Assembly: GCF_001417815.1 (NCBI RefSeq) | Contig: NZ_BCFK01000031.1 | Span: forward strand, 62,001 to 126,000 | Direction of reading: 5' to 3' | From: Bifidobacterium aesculapii | GTDB taxonomy: Bacteria > Actinomycetota > Actinomycetes > Actinomycetales > Bifidobacteriaceae | Length of the DNA: 64,000 bases | Part shown: in pieces, positions 1 to 10,784 of the stretch | How positions within the stretch are numbered: position 1 is the stretch's first letter | Layout: each line of letters starts with the position of its first letter | Position numbers and translations under genes: made by a program | The notes under the pieces: model-generated | The model's input: the letters and a program-made list of their open reading frames with translations, nothing else | The model's database searches: none | Told to the model about the DNA's origin: nothing

Positions 1-198
1 ATACGTGTGTGCATATATCTTTAGAGCCGATAATGTACGTTATGTCAGATTACGTCTATCCAATAGGATAGACGCCGTTCCGGTTCCCTCAAGTCACATA
101 CCTTGACATACTTCAGTACCAGAGTATTTGTTCCAACCATGCACCGCCGGCAATCATCGTCTACCCTGCCGATTGGACTGCACATCTGAAACCAACCG

Positions 199-576
199 TC
201 ATTTACCGATGGCCCTATGTAACCGTTCATCCATTTCGGTGCGCATCGCACGCTTCGCCTGCATATACATGCAGAGAATCTGCACCATGATCAGCAGGAT
301 GATGACGCACGCCGACGGCCACCCGTACTGCGAGTAGAAATCCTTGACATCCGCGTCGAATCCGCCATCGGCGAACCACAGGTATGTCAGATATGGTGCA
401 AGTCCCAGCAACGCCGACACCACATGGCATATCACCACCGGCCAGCTGACGCGCGACACATGCAATGCGGATGAATACGGTGCCGTCAATCGGCCGCGGA
501 TCACGCACAGACCTATGATGTTCAACGCCATCACCACATCGATGCACCACAACAAGGCGGGGAGCATGTCTATCAT
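199..576 (-). CDS. Small three-helix membrane protein, unknown function
   Basis: This predicted 125-residue protein is not one I recognise. It has three clear hydrophobic segments at about residues 4-25, 43-68 and 85-104, and a short basic and acidic tail, so it should sit in the cytoplasmic membrane. The ATG at 576 is preceded on the minus strand by a purine-rich AGGAAAGG stretch that could serve as ribosome binding site. It is the last minus-strand gene before the left edge and lies 115 bases downstream of the MerR gene. An overlapping frame (227-598) is arginine-rich and looks like a shadow. The hydrophobic pattern is the main reason to believe this is a real gene. Confidence 0.6.
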   Translation of the reverse strand: MIDMLPALLWCIDVVMALNIIGLCVIRGRLTAPYSSALHVSRVSWPVVICHVVSALLGLAPYLTYLWFADGGFDADVKDFYSQYGWPSACVIILLIMVQILCMYMQAKRAMRTEMDERLHRAIGK

Positions 577-691
577 GGTCGGAACGTCCTTTCCTCATCC
601 TTCCGGGTCATGACGAGTCTCTGGATCGCACGAAATCGCATCACGAATCGAATCACATCGTCATACGGATTCCATCGGCGCCCATCCTCCG

Positions 692-1342
692 TCACACGCC
701 GCTCCCCTGCCGTTCACGCCGCTTGCGCCGGACCTCAAGGGTTCGCCGCATCCGTTCAGCCGTCAGATCATCGATCGGCCGGCCTGTGGAACGCTTCGCC
801 GGCGAATGCGTCAAATCGACGAAGTCCTCATGTTCCAACGCGTCTTTGATCTGGTGCCACAACGAACCGACCGATACGGCGAATACGGCTTTGCCGCTCT
901 GCAGCAGTTCCAGCATCTGCTCGCTCGTCATGCACTCATGCACCTGCTGACCGTCGCACATGATGGTGATATGTTCAAGCGCCCCCACCGAACGTTGGGT
1001 GAGAAAACTGATTGCGGTGGTCACGTTCTGCAGATTCACTCCGGCATCCAGCAGACGCTTGGACACGGCGAGGATGACGACGTCCTTGAACGAATACAGG
1101 CGTCTGGAACCGGAACCGTGCGAGGGTGTGATCGACGGTTCCAGAATCTGTTTGCGCGCCCAATAGTCGAGCTGACGATAGGTGATGCCCGCGACTTTGG
1201 AGGCGATGGAACCCCGGTAGCCACGGTTCATCTCCTCGTCGTCGGGAGTGGCGAACAACTCCCCTTGCACGGCTTCCTCGTTGAGATCCATACGGTTGCG
1301 CAGAGGAACATGCAGATGAAGCTGGAGTCTTTCCTCATTCAT
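692..1342 (-). CDS. MerR-family transcriptional regulator (Rv1828-like)
   Basis: This 216-residue protein has a MerR-type winged helix-turn-helix at about residues 47-115, containing ITYRQLDYWARKQIL and the wing SGSRRLYSFKDVV. A roughly 100-residue C-terminal region with no metal-binding cysteine cluster follows. It sits directly downstream of the FHA protein, the same neighbourhood as mycobacterial Rv1828 next to garA (Rv1827), so I assign it to that group. Members bind promoter DNA as dimers; the effector of this one is unknown. It is probably co-transcribed with the upstream minus-strand genes. The alternative, HspR, is less likely because no dnaK or dnaJ lies nearby. Confidence 0.85.
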   Translation of the reverse strand: MNEERLQLHLHVPLRNRMDLNEEAVQGELFATPDDEEMNRGYRGSIASKVAGITYRQLDYWARKQILEPSITPSHGSGSRRLYSFKDVVILAVSKRLLDAGVNLQNVTTAISFLTQRSVGALEHITIMCDGQQVHECMTSEQMLELLQSGKAVFAVSVGSLWHQIKDALEHEDFVDLTHSPAKRSTGRPIDDLTAERMRRTLEVRRKRRERQGSGV

Positions 1343-1380
1343 AGCCGCTCCCCTGTCGCCCGCATCACGTCGGCTTCGGT

Positions 1381-1818
1381 TCAGGAGATGACCGCCGACT
1401 TCGTGAAGAACACAAGTCGGAATTTGCCGATCATGATTTCGTCGCCGTTCTTCAGGGTCGCCTGGTCGACACGCTGACGGTTCACATACGTGCCGTTCAG
1501 AGAGCCGGCATCCACGACGGTGAACACTCCCCCGACGCGCCGGAACACGGCATGCGAACGGGAGACCGTGGAATCGTCGAGCAGGATATCTGCACGGGGA
1601 TCGCGCCCCACCGTCACCTCATCCTCATCGAGGAGGTATCGTGAACCGGAGACCGCGCCACGCGTCGAAATCAGCAACGCCGTACCCTCCGAAAGACGGG
1701 CGATGGTGTCGAGATCCTCCGTGGTGAGCGGACGGTCTCCGGTTGCGGTCACGGGAATGGTGATTGCAGGCAGACCGATGATCGTGGTCTCGCCTGCGCT
1801 AGGAATTGGTTCTGTCAT
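1381..1818 (-). CDS. garA: GarA-like FHA-domain signalling protein
   Basis: This 145-residue soluble protein carries a C-terminal FHA domain at about residues 57-135, with the conserved Gly71-Arg72, Ser86-x-Ser88-His89 and Asn108-Gly109-Thr110 that bind phosphothreonine peptides. The N-terminal tail contains Glu10-Thr11-Thr12, matching the ETT motif that PknB and PknG phosphorylate in mycobacterial GarA/OdhI. In those relatives the unphosphorylated protein binds 2-oxoglutarate and glutamate enzymes, and phosphorylation makes the tail dock into its own FHA domain. Which enzymes it would bind here is unknown. It starts six bases after the DUF881 gene. In Mycobacterium gcvH lies between these two genes; it is absent here. 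Confidence 0.88.
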   Translation of the reverse strand: MTEPIPSAGETTIIGLPAITIPVTATGDRPLTTEDLDTIARLSEGTALLISTRGAVSGSRYLLDEDEVTVGRDPRADILLDDSTVSRSHAVFRRVGGVFTVVDAGSLNGTYVNRQRVDQATLKNGDEIMIGKFRLVFFTKSAVIS

Positions 1819-1824
1819 AGTTGC

Positions 1825-2658
1825 CTATTCTACCGTCCTTGCGTACTTATATTGCTTTTCGCCGCGCACGGCCGTGATGACGACATCGTCGGATTGTTCG
1901 ACGGTGACGCGAGAACCGTACATGACCTTAAGTCTTGAGCCGATGCCGCCCGCGATGTTGACGGCGTTCTGGAGGTCGCCCGGGTTGCCGATGGCGCGGA
2001 CCACATACGGCGTGTCGAGCGTGATGCCATCGCATTGCAGCTGACCGTCCTGCCCCTGGGTGATCGACGTGGAGGTGATCACCCTGACGTCTCCTACGGA
2101 GATGACCTCGGCGCCCGCGTTGCGCAGTTCCTCGATGAGAGTGAACATCGTCGCCGCGTCGATGTTCTGCTTCGAGCCTTTGGTGATGCGGATGACCACG
2201 CCCTGGCCTTGCGCGGGAAGTCTGCCGGAGATGATGCCGCTGGTCTCCTCGTTCTGCTTGGCGATCTTCTCCGCCTGGTCGCGCTGGTCCGCCGCCGCTT
2301 TGAGGCTGGTGAGCTGACTGGTCAGCTCGTTCTTGCGCTGCTCGAGATTGGTGGCCTGCGTACTGGTCTCGTTGATGAGGCGAACGAGCTCGTCCTCGCT
2401 CATCGTCTCGTATGTGGACTGTGTGTTGTTGATCTGCGTCATATAGCCGAAACCGAGCAGGGCGCACATGAGCATGACCAGCAGCGATGAGAACAGTTTG
2501 GTCTTCAATCCGCTGCCGGCGAGACCGCGTTTGCCCCTGCGGGAGCCATCCACCTGCGGGAACGATCCGGTCTGCGTGGAGTCGTTGCGTTTCTCGGCGG
2601 CATCCCGGGCCTTCATTTCACCGATGGTGCCGCAGTTCCTTCGATTGCGTCTCGCCAT
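1825..2658 (-). CDS. DUF881 membrane-anchored protein (Rv1825-like)
   Basis: The product (277 residues) has a basic cytoplasmic N-terminus of about 50 residues and a single membrane helix at about 55-73. A likely coiled coil at about 85-135 follows, then a C-terminal extracytoplasmic DUF881 domain. It belongs to a family found with Sbp in actinobacteria and Firmicutes and suspected to act near cell division or the envelope; no biochemical activity is established. The ATG at 2658 has AGAGG upstream, and a downstream ATG (residue 15) is also possible. It follows the Sbp gene by one base, so translation is probably coupled. Confidence 0.85.
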   Translation of the reverse strand: MARRNRRNCGTIGEMKARDAAEKRNDSTQTGSFPQVDGSRRGKRGLAGSGLKTKLFSSLLVMLMCALLGFGYMTQINNTQSTYETMSEDELVRLINETSTQATNLEQRKNELTSQLTSLKAAADQRDQAEKIAKQNEETSGIISGRLPAQGQGVVIRITKGSKQNIDAATMFTLIEELRNAGAEVISVGDVRVITSTSITQGQDGQLQCDGITLDTPYVVRAIGNPGDLQNAVNIAGGIGSRLKVMYGSRVTVEQSDDVVITAVRGEKQYKYARTVE

Positions 2659-2659
2659 G

Positions 2660-2995
2660 TCAGCCTCTGAAGATGAACCTGCGGATCGCGGAGACGTTCG
2701 AGAAGATGCGGATGCCGAGCACCACGATGACGGCCGTCTGCAGCTGCGAACCGACGCCGAGCTGGTTGCCGAGCAGCACCAGGAGGGTGGCGGTCAGAAC
2801 ATTCGCGAAGAAGGAGATGATGAACACGCGGTCGGAGAACCGGCGCTCGAAATAGGCGCGTGCCGCGCCAAGCAGGGCGTCGAGTGCGGCGACGACCATG
2901 ATGGGGAGATAGGGCTGCACCCAGACGGGTATGTCCGGTTGAACGAACACGCCGATCACCACGCCGATGACCAGTCCAAGCACTGCTGCCATCAC
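2660..2995 (-). CDS. sbp: Small basic protein Sbp (DUF1290)
   Basis: This 111-residue protein has a first membrane helix at the extreme N-terminus, a Pro/Val-rich region that may re-enter the membrane, and two further helices centred near residues 35-60 and 65-90. The pattern matches the DUF1290 small basic protein family, which lies near ftsZ in Bacillus and between two DUF881 genes in Actinobacteria, exactly as here. The start overlaps the stop of the upstream DUF881 gene by four bases. The function is unknown; a role with the DUF881 proteins in the envelope is an inference from their constant association. Confidence 0.85.
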   Translation of the reverse strand: MMAAVLGLVIGVVIGVFVQPDIPVWVQPYLPIMVVAALDALLGAARAYFERRFSDRVFIISFFANVLTATLLVLLGNQLGVGSQLQTAVIVVLGIRIFSNVSAIRRFIFRG

Positions 2996-3987
2996 TCCGC
3001 CTTCCTTGCATAGCTGATGTCGCCGACCACGGCCGCTTCCAGTGTAATCGACTTCGATTGCTTCACCTGCAGCGTGATGCCTGCTCGTTTGTAGACATCG
3101 TACAGAGCGCCCAACGTGTCGGGCTCCGCCACCTGCGCGAGCGTACGCCGCTCCCCTATGGCCTCGATGCGATACGGGCTGCCGACGGCGTCAAGACCGA
3201 CGAGAATCGTTCCTCCCGCCGCACGGATGGAGGTCTGCACGCCCAGTCGGTGACCGTTGATCGCGATGGCTTCGGCCCCGCTGCGCCACAACAGGGAGAC
3301 GAGCTGCTGGAGATCGGCATCGGTGACGACACGCAGATGGTCGCCCGCCTTCTCACGCGGCGTCGCCCCTGTCGAGGAGTCGTTGGCCGCAGCGATGGGG
3401 TTGGCGACGGTGAGCGTGATGCCCTCCCCCGTCACTTTCACTTGTCCGCTGACCATCTCGTCGGCACGGACCGTTTCGGACGCTCCGGCAACATCAAGCC
3501 GCTTTGACTGCCGTTCGATGTTCGAACGCAGTGCGGCGACGTCCTTGGTGAGGGAATCCACGTCGTTTCGCGATGTCTCGAGCTGCGAGGCGAGAGACGC
3601 CCTGACCGCTTTGCGCGGATCGGAGTGCAGCTGTTGGACGAACAGGCACCCGAGGAATCCGACCGCGATGCACACGATGAAGCATATGATGCGCATCGTC
3701 CACTTCGTCACCGGGGACTCGCGATGGGTGGACAGGTTCGAATCCAGATAGATGGGGTCGAGCGGACGGTTCGTCAGGTCATCGATGAGCCTGAGCGAAT
3801 CGTCCTGACGAATCCGTCTGCGACGTTCACGTTCATTGGCGGTGACCGCGGTCTGCACCGTGTGATGCGACAGGAGGCCGGTGTACGCTCGCGAAAAGAC
3901 GGATCGTCTTCTGACCGCAGGCTCCTCCTTCCGCTCCTCCACAGGGTAGGATGCCGGCATCCCGTCCGTATCCATACCTGCCGTCAT
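2992..3987 (-). CDS. DUF881 membrane-anchored protein (Rv1823-like)
   Basis: The 331-residue product is the second DUF881 paralogue of the cluster. A long, basic cytoplasmic N-terminus of about 95 residues precedes one membrane helix (about 97-116), a coiled-coil region (about 130-165) and the extracytoplasmic DUF881 domain. That domain contains the WRSGAEAIAINGHRL stretch typical of the family. It overlaps the upstream phosphatidyltransferase gene by four bases (ATGA) and the downstream Sbp gene by four, so the three form a tight operon. Sequence similarity to the 1825-2658 product is limited to the DUF881 core. The function is not established. Confidence 0.85.
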   Translation of the reverse strand: MTAGMDTDGMPASYPVEERKEEPAVRRRSVFSRAYTGLLSHHTVQTAVTANERERRRRIRQDDSLRLIDDLTNRPLDPIYLDSNLSTHRESPVTKWTMRIICFIVCIAVGFLGCLFVQQLHSDPRKAVRASLASQLETSRNDVDSLTKDVAALRSNIERQSKRLDVAGASETVRADEMVSGQVKVTGEGITLTVANPIAAANDSSTGATPREKAGDHLRVVTDADLQQLVSLLWRSGAEAIAINGHRLGVQTSIRAAGGTILVGLDAVGSPYRIEAIGERRTLAQVAEPDTLGALYDVYKRAGITLQVKQSKSITLEAAVVGDISYARKAE

Positions 3988-4634
3988 GCATCGGCCTTCT
4001 CTCGACGCTCCTGTTCCCTGCGTTCGTGTCGTTGGGGAATCTCACGCCTGAGGACGGTGACGCCCTGCCGGAAGTAGATATACCCGGCAAGCCAGTACAT
4101 CGCGACGCCCCAGATGCCCGTCGCCAGTGCGGCGAGATGCAGCAAGTGAAACAGGGGCGCCGTTCCCAAATCGGCGACGGTGAGTGCGACGATGGCCATC
4201 ATCAGCAACGCCGTCCCTGCCTTGCCGACGAAATGCACCGGCAACGGACCGTACCCGTATTGGGCGAGCCACACCACCTGGATCGCCATGAACAGGTCAC
4301 GCACGCCGACGACGATGAGCATCCACCATGGGATGATTCCTGCCACGCCAAGGGCGATGATCGAGCAGAAAATGAGCAGACGATCGGCCAGAGGGTCAAG
4401 GATCTGACCAATCTTGCTCACCTGATTGAGTTTGCGCGCCAGTATGCCGTCAAGCCCGTCGGACACCGACGATATGGCGAGCACCGTCAACGCGGCAACC
4501 ATCTCGTGGTCCGAAATCAACCACGAGATGAAGGGAATGGAGATGATTCTGAACAGGCTGAGCAGGTTCGGAACCGTCAGGTAGATGTCCCGAGGTTCCG
4601 GACTATACGTCGAATTGGCATCATGCTCGGTCAT
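3984..4634 (-). CDS. CDP-alcohol phosphatidyltransferase (PgsA2-like)
   Basis: This 216-residue membrane enzyme carries the complete CDP-alcohol phosphatidyltransferase signature D-G-x2-A-R-x8-G-x3-D-x3-D, with Asp62, Gly63, Ala66, Arg67, Gly76, Asp80 and Asp84. Several hydrophobic helices surround it. The family transfers a phosphatidyl group from CDP-diacylglycerol to an alcohol, such as glycerol phosphate, inositol phosphate or phosphatidylglycerol. The context (DUF881-Sbp-DUF881 downstream) matches Rv1822 (pgsA2) of Mycobacterium. Whether it makes phosphatidylglycerol phosphate or cardiolipin cannot be told from the sequence. It follows hisG by 24 bases. Confidence 0.87.
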   Translation of the reverse strand: MTEHDANSTYSPEPRDIYLTVPNLLSLFRIISIPFISWLISDHEMVAALTVLAISSVSDGLDGILARKLNQVSKIGQILDPLADRLLIFCSIIALGVAGIIPWWMLIVVGVRDLFMAIQVVWLAQYGYGPLPVHFVGKAGTALLMMAIVALTVADLGTAPLFHLLHLAALATGIWGVAMYWLAGYIYFRQGVTVLRREIPQRHERREQERREKADA

Positions 4635-4658
4635 GTCTTCGAATCCACACGTTCACAG

Positions 4659-5510
4659 TCAGATGCGGGAGGCGGTCAGAGATGTGACGATGATGCCTCG
4701 GGCGCCGACCTCGTACAGCTTGTCCATGAGCTGGTTGACCTTCGCCTTGGGAACCATGACGCGCACGGCGTTCCACTGCTTGTCGTGCAGCGGAGAGATG
4801 GTGGGGCTTTCGAAGCCGGGCGTGACCGCGACCGCGGCGGAGACCTTCGAGATCGGAATGTCATAGTCCATGAGCACATAGCGCTGCGCGGTGATGACGC
4901 CTTCGAGACGGCGGCTGAGGATGGTGAGACGCTCGTCGTTCTCGTCCAGACGCGGGGACCGGATGAGGCACGCCTGCGAATGCATGATCGGGTCGGCGAA
5001 GATGCGCAGGCCGGCGTTGCGCAGGGTGGTGCCCGTCGAGACCACGTCGGCGATGAGATCGGCGACGCCCAGCTGCACGGAGGATTCGACCGCGCCGTCC
5101 AGGTGGATGGTCTCGGCGTTGATGCCGTGCTCGACGAGATAATCATGCACGAGCTTGTCGAACGAGGTGCCGACGCGCTTGCCTTCGATGTCTTCGAGCT
5201 TGGAGAAGGAGGACTCGTTCGGCGCGGCGAAACGGAACGTGGAGGCTCCGAAACCGAGCGGAAGATGCTCGAGCGCCGCGGTTCCGGAGTTCTTCAGCAG
5301 ATCCTCGCCGGTGATGCCGCAGTCAATGGTGCCGCTGCCCACGTAGACGGCGATGTCGAGCGGACGAAGGTAGAACAGTTCGATCTGGTTGTCCGGATCC
5401 TCGACGACGAGCTGGCGCGGATTGGAGCGCAGACGGTAGCCCGCCTCGGAAAGCATGTTCCAAGCGGGCTCGGACAGCATGCCCTTGTTGGGCACGGCGA
5501 TTCTCAGCAT
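4659..5510 (-). CDS. hisG: ATP phosphoribosyltransferase, long form (HisG)
   Basis: HisG catalyses the first step of histidine synthesis, joining ATP and PRPP. The 283-residue length and the C-terminal domain of about 75 residues (ending with [20 protein letters not shown]) mark the long form, which is allosterically inhibited by histidine and needs no HisZ. The N-terminus [11 protein letters not shown] and the internal CGITGEDLL are typical of the family. It lies 58 bases downstream of hisE on the same strand, the usual actinobacterial hisE-hisG pairing. The rest of the pathway visible here (hisI, hisF) is about 29 kb away. Confidence 0.96.
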   Translation of the reverse strand: MLRIAVPNKGMLSEPAWNMLSEAGYRLRSNPRQLVVEDPDNQIELFYLRPLDIAVYVGSGTIDCGITGEDLLKNSGTAALEHLPLGFGASTFRFAAPNESSFSKLEDIEGKRVGTSFDKLVHDYLVEHGINAETIHLDGAVESSVQLGVADLIADVVSTGTTLRNAGLRIFADPIMHSQACLIRSPRLDENDERLTILSRRLEGVITAQRYVLMDYDIPISKVSAAVAVTPGFESPTISPLHDKQWNAVRVMVPKAKVNQLMDKLYEVGARGIIVTSLTASRI

Positions 5511-5568
5511 GGTTTTCCCCTTTAATCCCTTGAATAGCGGAATGACGACCCGGGTGTGATTTACGCCC

Positions 5569-5832
5569 TCACAGGTGCTTGTAGACGTCCTCGAGGCTCA
5601 GCCCGTGCTTGATCATCATGACCTGCACGTGGTAGAGCAGCTGGCTCATCTCTTCGGCGGTGCGGTCCGCACCCTCGTATTCGGCGGCGATCCAGGTCTC
5701 GCTGGCCTCCTCGACGATTTTCTTGCCGATGAAATGGGTGCCCTTGTCGAGCTCCTCGACGGTCAGGGAGCCTTCGGGCCGGGTCTGGGCCTTCTCGCTC
5801 AGCTCGGCGAACAGCGATTCAAACGTCTTCAT
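5569..5832 (-). CDS. hisE: Phosphoribosyl-ATP diphosphatase (HisE)
   Basis: This 87-residue enzyme hydrolyses phosphoribosyl-ATP to phosphoribosyl-AMP, the second step of histidine synthesis. It carries the MazG-like all-alpha motif [18 protein letters not shown] with the metal-binding Glu and Asp residues, and ends in YKHL. The ATG at 5832 is chosen over longer options because it gives the usual HisE start (MKTFESLF) and has a GAAGAAAG stretch upstream. It stands between rpe and hisG, probably in one transcript with hisG. HisI is encoded separately (33859-34302), so HisI and HisE are not fused here. Confidence 0.93.
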   Translation of the reverse strand: MKTFESLFAELSEKAQTRPEGSLTVEELDKGTHFIGKKIVEEASETWIAAEYEGADRTAEEMSQLLYHVQVMMIKHGLSLEDVYKHL

Positions 5833-5902
5833 GTGTCTGTGTTGCTTTCTTCTTTGTGTGGGATTGCAGGAATCCGGGGTCTGAAATTCGTGTGTCGACG
5901 GT

Positions 5903-6571
5903 TCAGTCGCGATACGCGGCAGCGGCTTTCTCGCGGATGGAGTCGATGGCCGCCGCACGATCGTCGGCACCATAGACGGCTGATCCGGCCACGAGCACAT
6001 CGGCACCGGCCTCGGCGACGATGTGCGCGGTCTTCGGGCTTACGCCGCCGTCGACCTGGATCTTGGTGGCGAGGCCGCGGCGGGTGATCTCGTCGCGCAG
6101 ACGACGGACCTTGTTCATCTGGTTGTCGAGGAACTTCTGGCCGCCGAAGCCGGGTTCGACCGTCATGATGAGGATCATGTCGAACTCGTCGAGGATGTCG
6201 AAGATCGGCTCGACCGGCTCGACCGGACGGACGGCGAAGCAGGCCTTGCAGCCCATGTCGCGCAGCTGGCGGGCGAGACGCACCGGGGCGTGGGTGGCGC
6301 CCATGTGGAAGGAGACGGAGGCAGCGCCGAGCTTGGCGTATTCGGGCGCCCAACGATCCGGATCCTCGATCATCAGGTGCACGTCGACCGGCAGGTCGGT
6401 CACTTCGCAGATGCGCTTGACGATCGGCTCGCCGAGCGTCAGGTTCGGGACGAAGTGGTGGTCCATCACATCGACGTGGACGAGATCGGCGTTGGCGATG
6501 GCCTTGAGGTCACGTTCGAGGTTGCAGAAGTCGGCGGACAGGATGCTGGGGGCGATTTCAATCTTCTTCAT
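5903..6571 (-). CDS. rpe: Ribulose-phosphate 3-epimerase (Rpe)
   Basis: This 222-residue TIM-barrel enzyme interconverts ribulose 5-phosphate and xylulose 5-phosphate. The family landmarks are [10 protein letters not shown] at the N-terminus, [14 protein letters not shown] (metal-binding His and Asp), and [10 protein letters not shown] near the C-terminus. I chose the ATG at 6571 because the family begins with this segment; seven more in-frame codons lie upstream. In a bifidobacterium it would feed xylulose 5-phosphate to the phosphoketolase shunt, and PRPP-consuming hisG and hisE are adjacent. It lies 63 bases downstream of lgt. Confidence 0.95.
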   Translation of the reverse strand: MKKIEIAPSILSADFCNLERDLKAIANADLVHVDVMDHHFVPNLTLGEPIVKRICEVTDLPVDVHLMIEDPDRWAPEYAKLGAASVSFHMGATHAPVRLARQLRDMGCKACFAVRPVEPVEPIFDILDEFDMILIMTVEPGFGGQKFLDNQMNKVRRLRDEITRRGLATKIQVDGGVSPKTAHIVAEAGADVLVAGSAVYGADDRAAAIDSIREKAAAAYRD

Positions 6572-6634
6572 GGTTCCATACCTTACTATCAACGGGGACT
6601 ACGTCCGTGGTTTGGGTGGGTTGCGGCGATATGT

Positions 6635-7579
6635 TCAGTCGCCGTTCCCCGTGTGTTTGGTCTTGGCTCGCCGTTCCTCGTCCTGGCGTTGGCGTTCGAG
6701 CTCATCGGCGGTGATCGCGGTGAGGCGGTCGGCAAGCTCGCCGGTCTCGCGCCCGACGCGGTGCAGCACGACGAACAGGACGCATCCGGCGAGGAACACG
6801 AGCATGGCGGTCCACACGTTGGTCCTCAGACCGAGAATCACCGTGGAGTAGTTGATGCGCACGTTCTCGATCCATGTGCGGCCGAGCCCGTACCACATCA
6901 TGTACATGGCGAACTGCTGCCCGGCCTTGAGCTTCGATGCGAACCTGCGTCCGATCCACACGATGAGCGCGGCGCCGATGAGATTCCAGATCATCTCGTA
7001 GAGGAATGTCGGGTGGAACAACGTGCCGGTCGGGCATGCCGTGCCCTGCCAGCACACCTCGGTGCGGCCAATCGCGTCGGACTCGTAGTTGAGCTTCAAT
7101 CCCCACGGCAATGTGGTGGGCCACCCGTACAGCTCCTGGTTGAACCAGTTGCCGAGTCTTCCGATGGCCTGGGCCACGAGCAGTCCGGGGGCCAGACAGT
7201 CGGCGAGCAATGCGAATGGATAACGCTTGTGACGGCACCACAGGAACGCGGCAAGCGCGCCTACGCCGATGCCGCCGAAGATGGCCATGCCGCCTTCCCA
7301 CACCTTGATGATGTCGGCGGGGTCGCCGGTCGGAGGGAAGTACATGGCCGGTGTGGTGAACACGTGGTAGAGGCGCGCCCCCACCAGTCCGCAGGGCACG
7401 GCCACCAACGTGGTGTCGAGCACCTGGTCGAAAGTGCCGCCGACCCGCTTCCACCTGCGGGTGAGAATCCATACGGCGAAGCACACGCCGATGAGGATGC
7501 ACACCGCGTACATGCGGATGGTCACCGGGCCGATCTCGAATTTCGAGAACGACGGGGAGGGAATGTATGCGAGGTTCAT
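6635..7579 (-). CDS. lgt: Prolipoprotein diacylglyceryl transferase (Lgt)
   Basis: This 314-residue integral membrane enzyme transfers diacylglycerol from phosphatidylglycerol to the lipobox cysteine of prelipoproteins. It has seven hydrophobic segments and the family signature GRLGNWFNQELYG near residue 145, with the upstream EGGMAIFGG segment. The C-terminus is a charged cytoplasmic tail rich in Arg and Glu. The window encodes three lipoproteins that would be its substrates (13968-14828, 14970-15827, 48288-49877). Its location after trpA is typical of several actinobacteria. A long hairpin just upstream (7595-7651) suggests partial separation from the trp transcript. Confidence 0.95.
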   Translation of the reverse strand: MNLAYIPSPSFSKFEIGPVTIRMYAVCILIGVCFAVWILTRRWKRVGGTFDQVLDTTLVAVPCGLVGARLYHVFTTPAMYFPPTGDPADIIKVWEGGMAIFGGIGVGALAAFLWCRHKRYPFALLADCLAPGLLVAQAIGRLGNWFNQELYGWPTTLPWGLKLNYESDAIGRTEVCWQGTACPTGTLFHPTFLYEMIWNLIGAALIVWIGRRFASKLKAGQQFAMYMMWYGLGRTWIENVRINYSTVILGLRTNVWTAMLVFLAGCVLFVVLHRVGRETGELADRLTAITADELERQRQDEERRAKTKHTGNGD

Positions 7580-7594
7580 GCTTTCATCCTACGC

Positions 7595-7651
7595 GTGTCC
7601 ATGCGGACCGGTGCGGAAGCGATCCCGCCCCACACCGGTCCGCATGGACAC
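7595..7651 (-). terminator. 19-bp perfect hairpin between trpA and lgt
   Basis: The arms 7595-7613 and 7633-7651 are perfect inverted copies (GTGTCCATGCGGACCGGTG and its complement) with a 19-base loop. It lies 33 bases past the trpA stop and only 15 bases before the lgt start codon. There is no U tract on either strand, so it may act as a weak terminator, attenuator or RNA-stabilising structure for trpA. Confidence 0.6.
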
Positions 7652-7684
7652 GGACATGGTCATCTGTCAGGGTCGTCGTCCGTT

Positions 7685-8557
7685 TCAGGCGCGCGCGCCA
7701 TGGATGCCGGCGGCGAGTTCCTCGCTCTTGGCCGCGAGCAGCTTCAGCCCTTCGGCGGCGTCACGTGCGGAACGGTTGTCGTCGGCGAGCAGCGTGTGCA
7801 CGAGGGCGGAGCCGACGATTACGCCGTCCGCGTAGGAGCCGACCCGCGCACCCTGTTCGGCGGTGGACACGCCGATGCCGACGCACACGTTCTCGGCGCC
7901 CGCCTTGCGTGTGCGTTCGACGAGACGTTCCGGGGAGGCGTCGAGCTGTGCGCGTTCGCCGGTGACGCCCATGCGTGCGGCCGCGTAGACGAATCCGCGC
8001 GCGTTGCGGGCGACGACTTCGAGACGCTCGTCGGCCGAATCCGGGGAGACCAGGAAGATGCGGTCAAGGCCATGGCGGTCGGAGGCCTCGATCCATTCCC
8101 CCGCCTCGTCGGGAATGAGGTCGGGCGTGATGAGACCGGCACCGCCGGCGTTCTCGAAGTCGGTGGCGAAACGTTCGACGCCGTAGTGGTAGATGAGGTT
8201 CCAGTAGCTCATGACCAGCGGCACGCCGCCGGCGTTGGCCACGGTCTCGACGGCCTCGAACACGCGCTTGATGGTCTCGCCGTTGTTCAGGGCGATCGAC
8301 GATGCGGCCTGGATGACCGGGCCGTCCATCACCGGGTCGGAGTACGGCAGGCCGATCTCGACGGCGTCGACGCCGTGCTCGACCATCGTCCTCAGCGCGT
8401 CGAGCGAGGTTTCGGGGTCCGGGAAGCCGTACGGCAGGTAGCCGATGAAGGCCGGTTTGTTCTCGGCCTTGAACTTGGTGAACATGGCCTCGGTCTGGCT
8501 GGGCTTGTGGCTGATGCCCAGCGGCTGACCGGAGGGTGTGGTTGCGGTGGTTGTCAT
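7685..8557 (-). CDS. trpA: Tryptophan synthase alpha chain (TrpA)
   Basis: TrpA (290 residues) cleaves indole-3-glycerol phosphate to indole and glyceraldehyde 3-phosphate, passing indole to the beta chain. The motifs are IGYLPYGFPDPETS (catalytic Glu region), VEIGLPYSDPVMDGPVIQ with the catalytic Asp, and GIGVSTAEQ at the phosphate site. I chose the ATG at 8557 because GAGGAG lies nine bases upstream and because the longer frame runs into the trpB coding region. The start is 23 bases after the TrpCB stop, so the two subunits of tryptophan synthase are encoded back to back. Confidence 0.95.
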   Translation of the reverse strand: MTTTATTPSGQPLGISHKPSQTEAMFTKFKAENKPAFIGYLPYGFPDPETSLDALRTMVEHGVDAVEIGLPYSDPVMDGPVIQAASSIALNNGETIKRVFEAVETVANAGGVPLVMSYWNLIYHYGVERFATDFENAGGAGLITPDLIPDEAGEWIEASDRHGLDRIFLVSPDSADERLEVVARNARGFVYAAARMGVTGERAQLDASPERLVERTRKAGAENVCVGIGVSTAEQGARVGSYADGVIVGSALVHTLLADDNRSARDAAEGLKLLAAKSEELAAGIHGARA

Positions 8558-8580
8558 GATTGTCGTTCTCCTCTTCTCGT

Positions 8581-10668
<2,088 letters not shown>

Positions 10669-10784
10669 GGTCCTCCCCTTGTATGTGTAAGTCGACCATG
10701 CGCCACAATAGGACGGTCGCCGTATCTGCGGATACCCGCGTCCTACATTCTGGGCGATTTCGGAGCCTGTAGAATTCCCCGCCT

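Noticed and set aside
692-1342. HspR-type heat-shock repressor
   Set aside because: No dnaK, grpE, dnaJ or clpB nearby, and the neighbours match the Rv1828-garA arrangement.
10669-10784. Possible trp attenuator leader before trpCB
   Set aside because: I looked for a short frame with tandem Trp codons and found none; the best short frame has no Trp.
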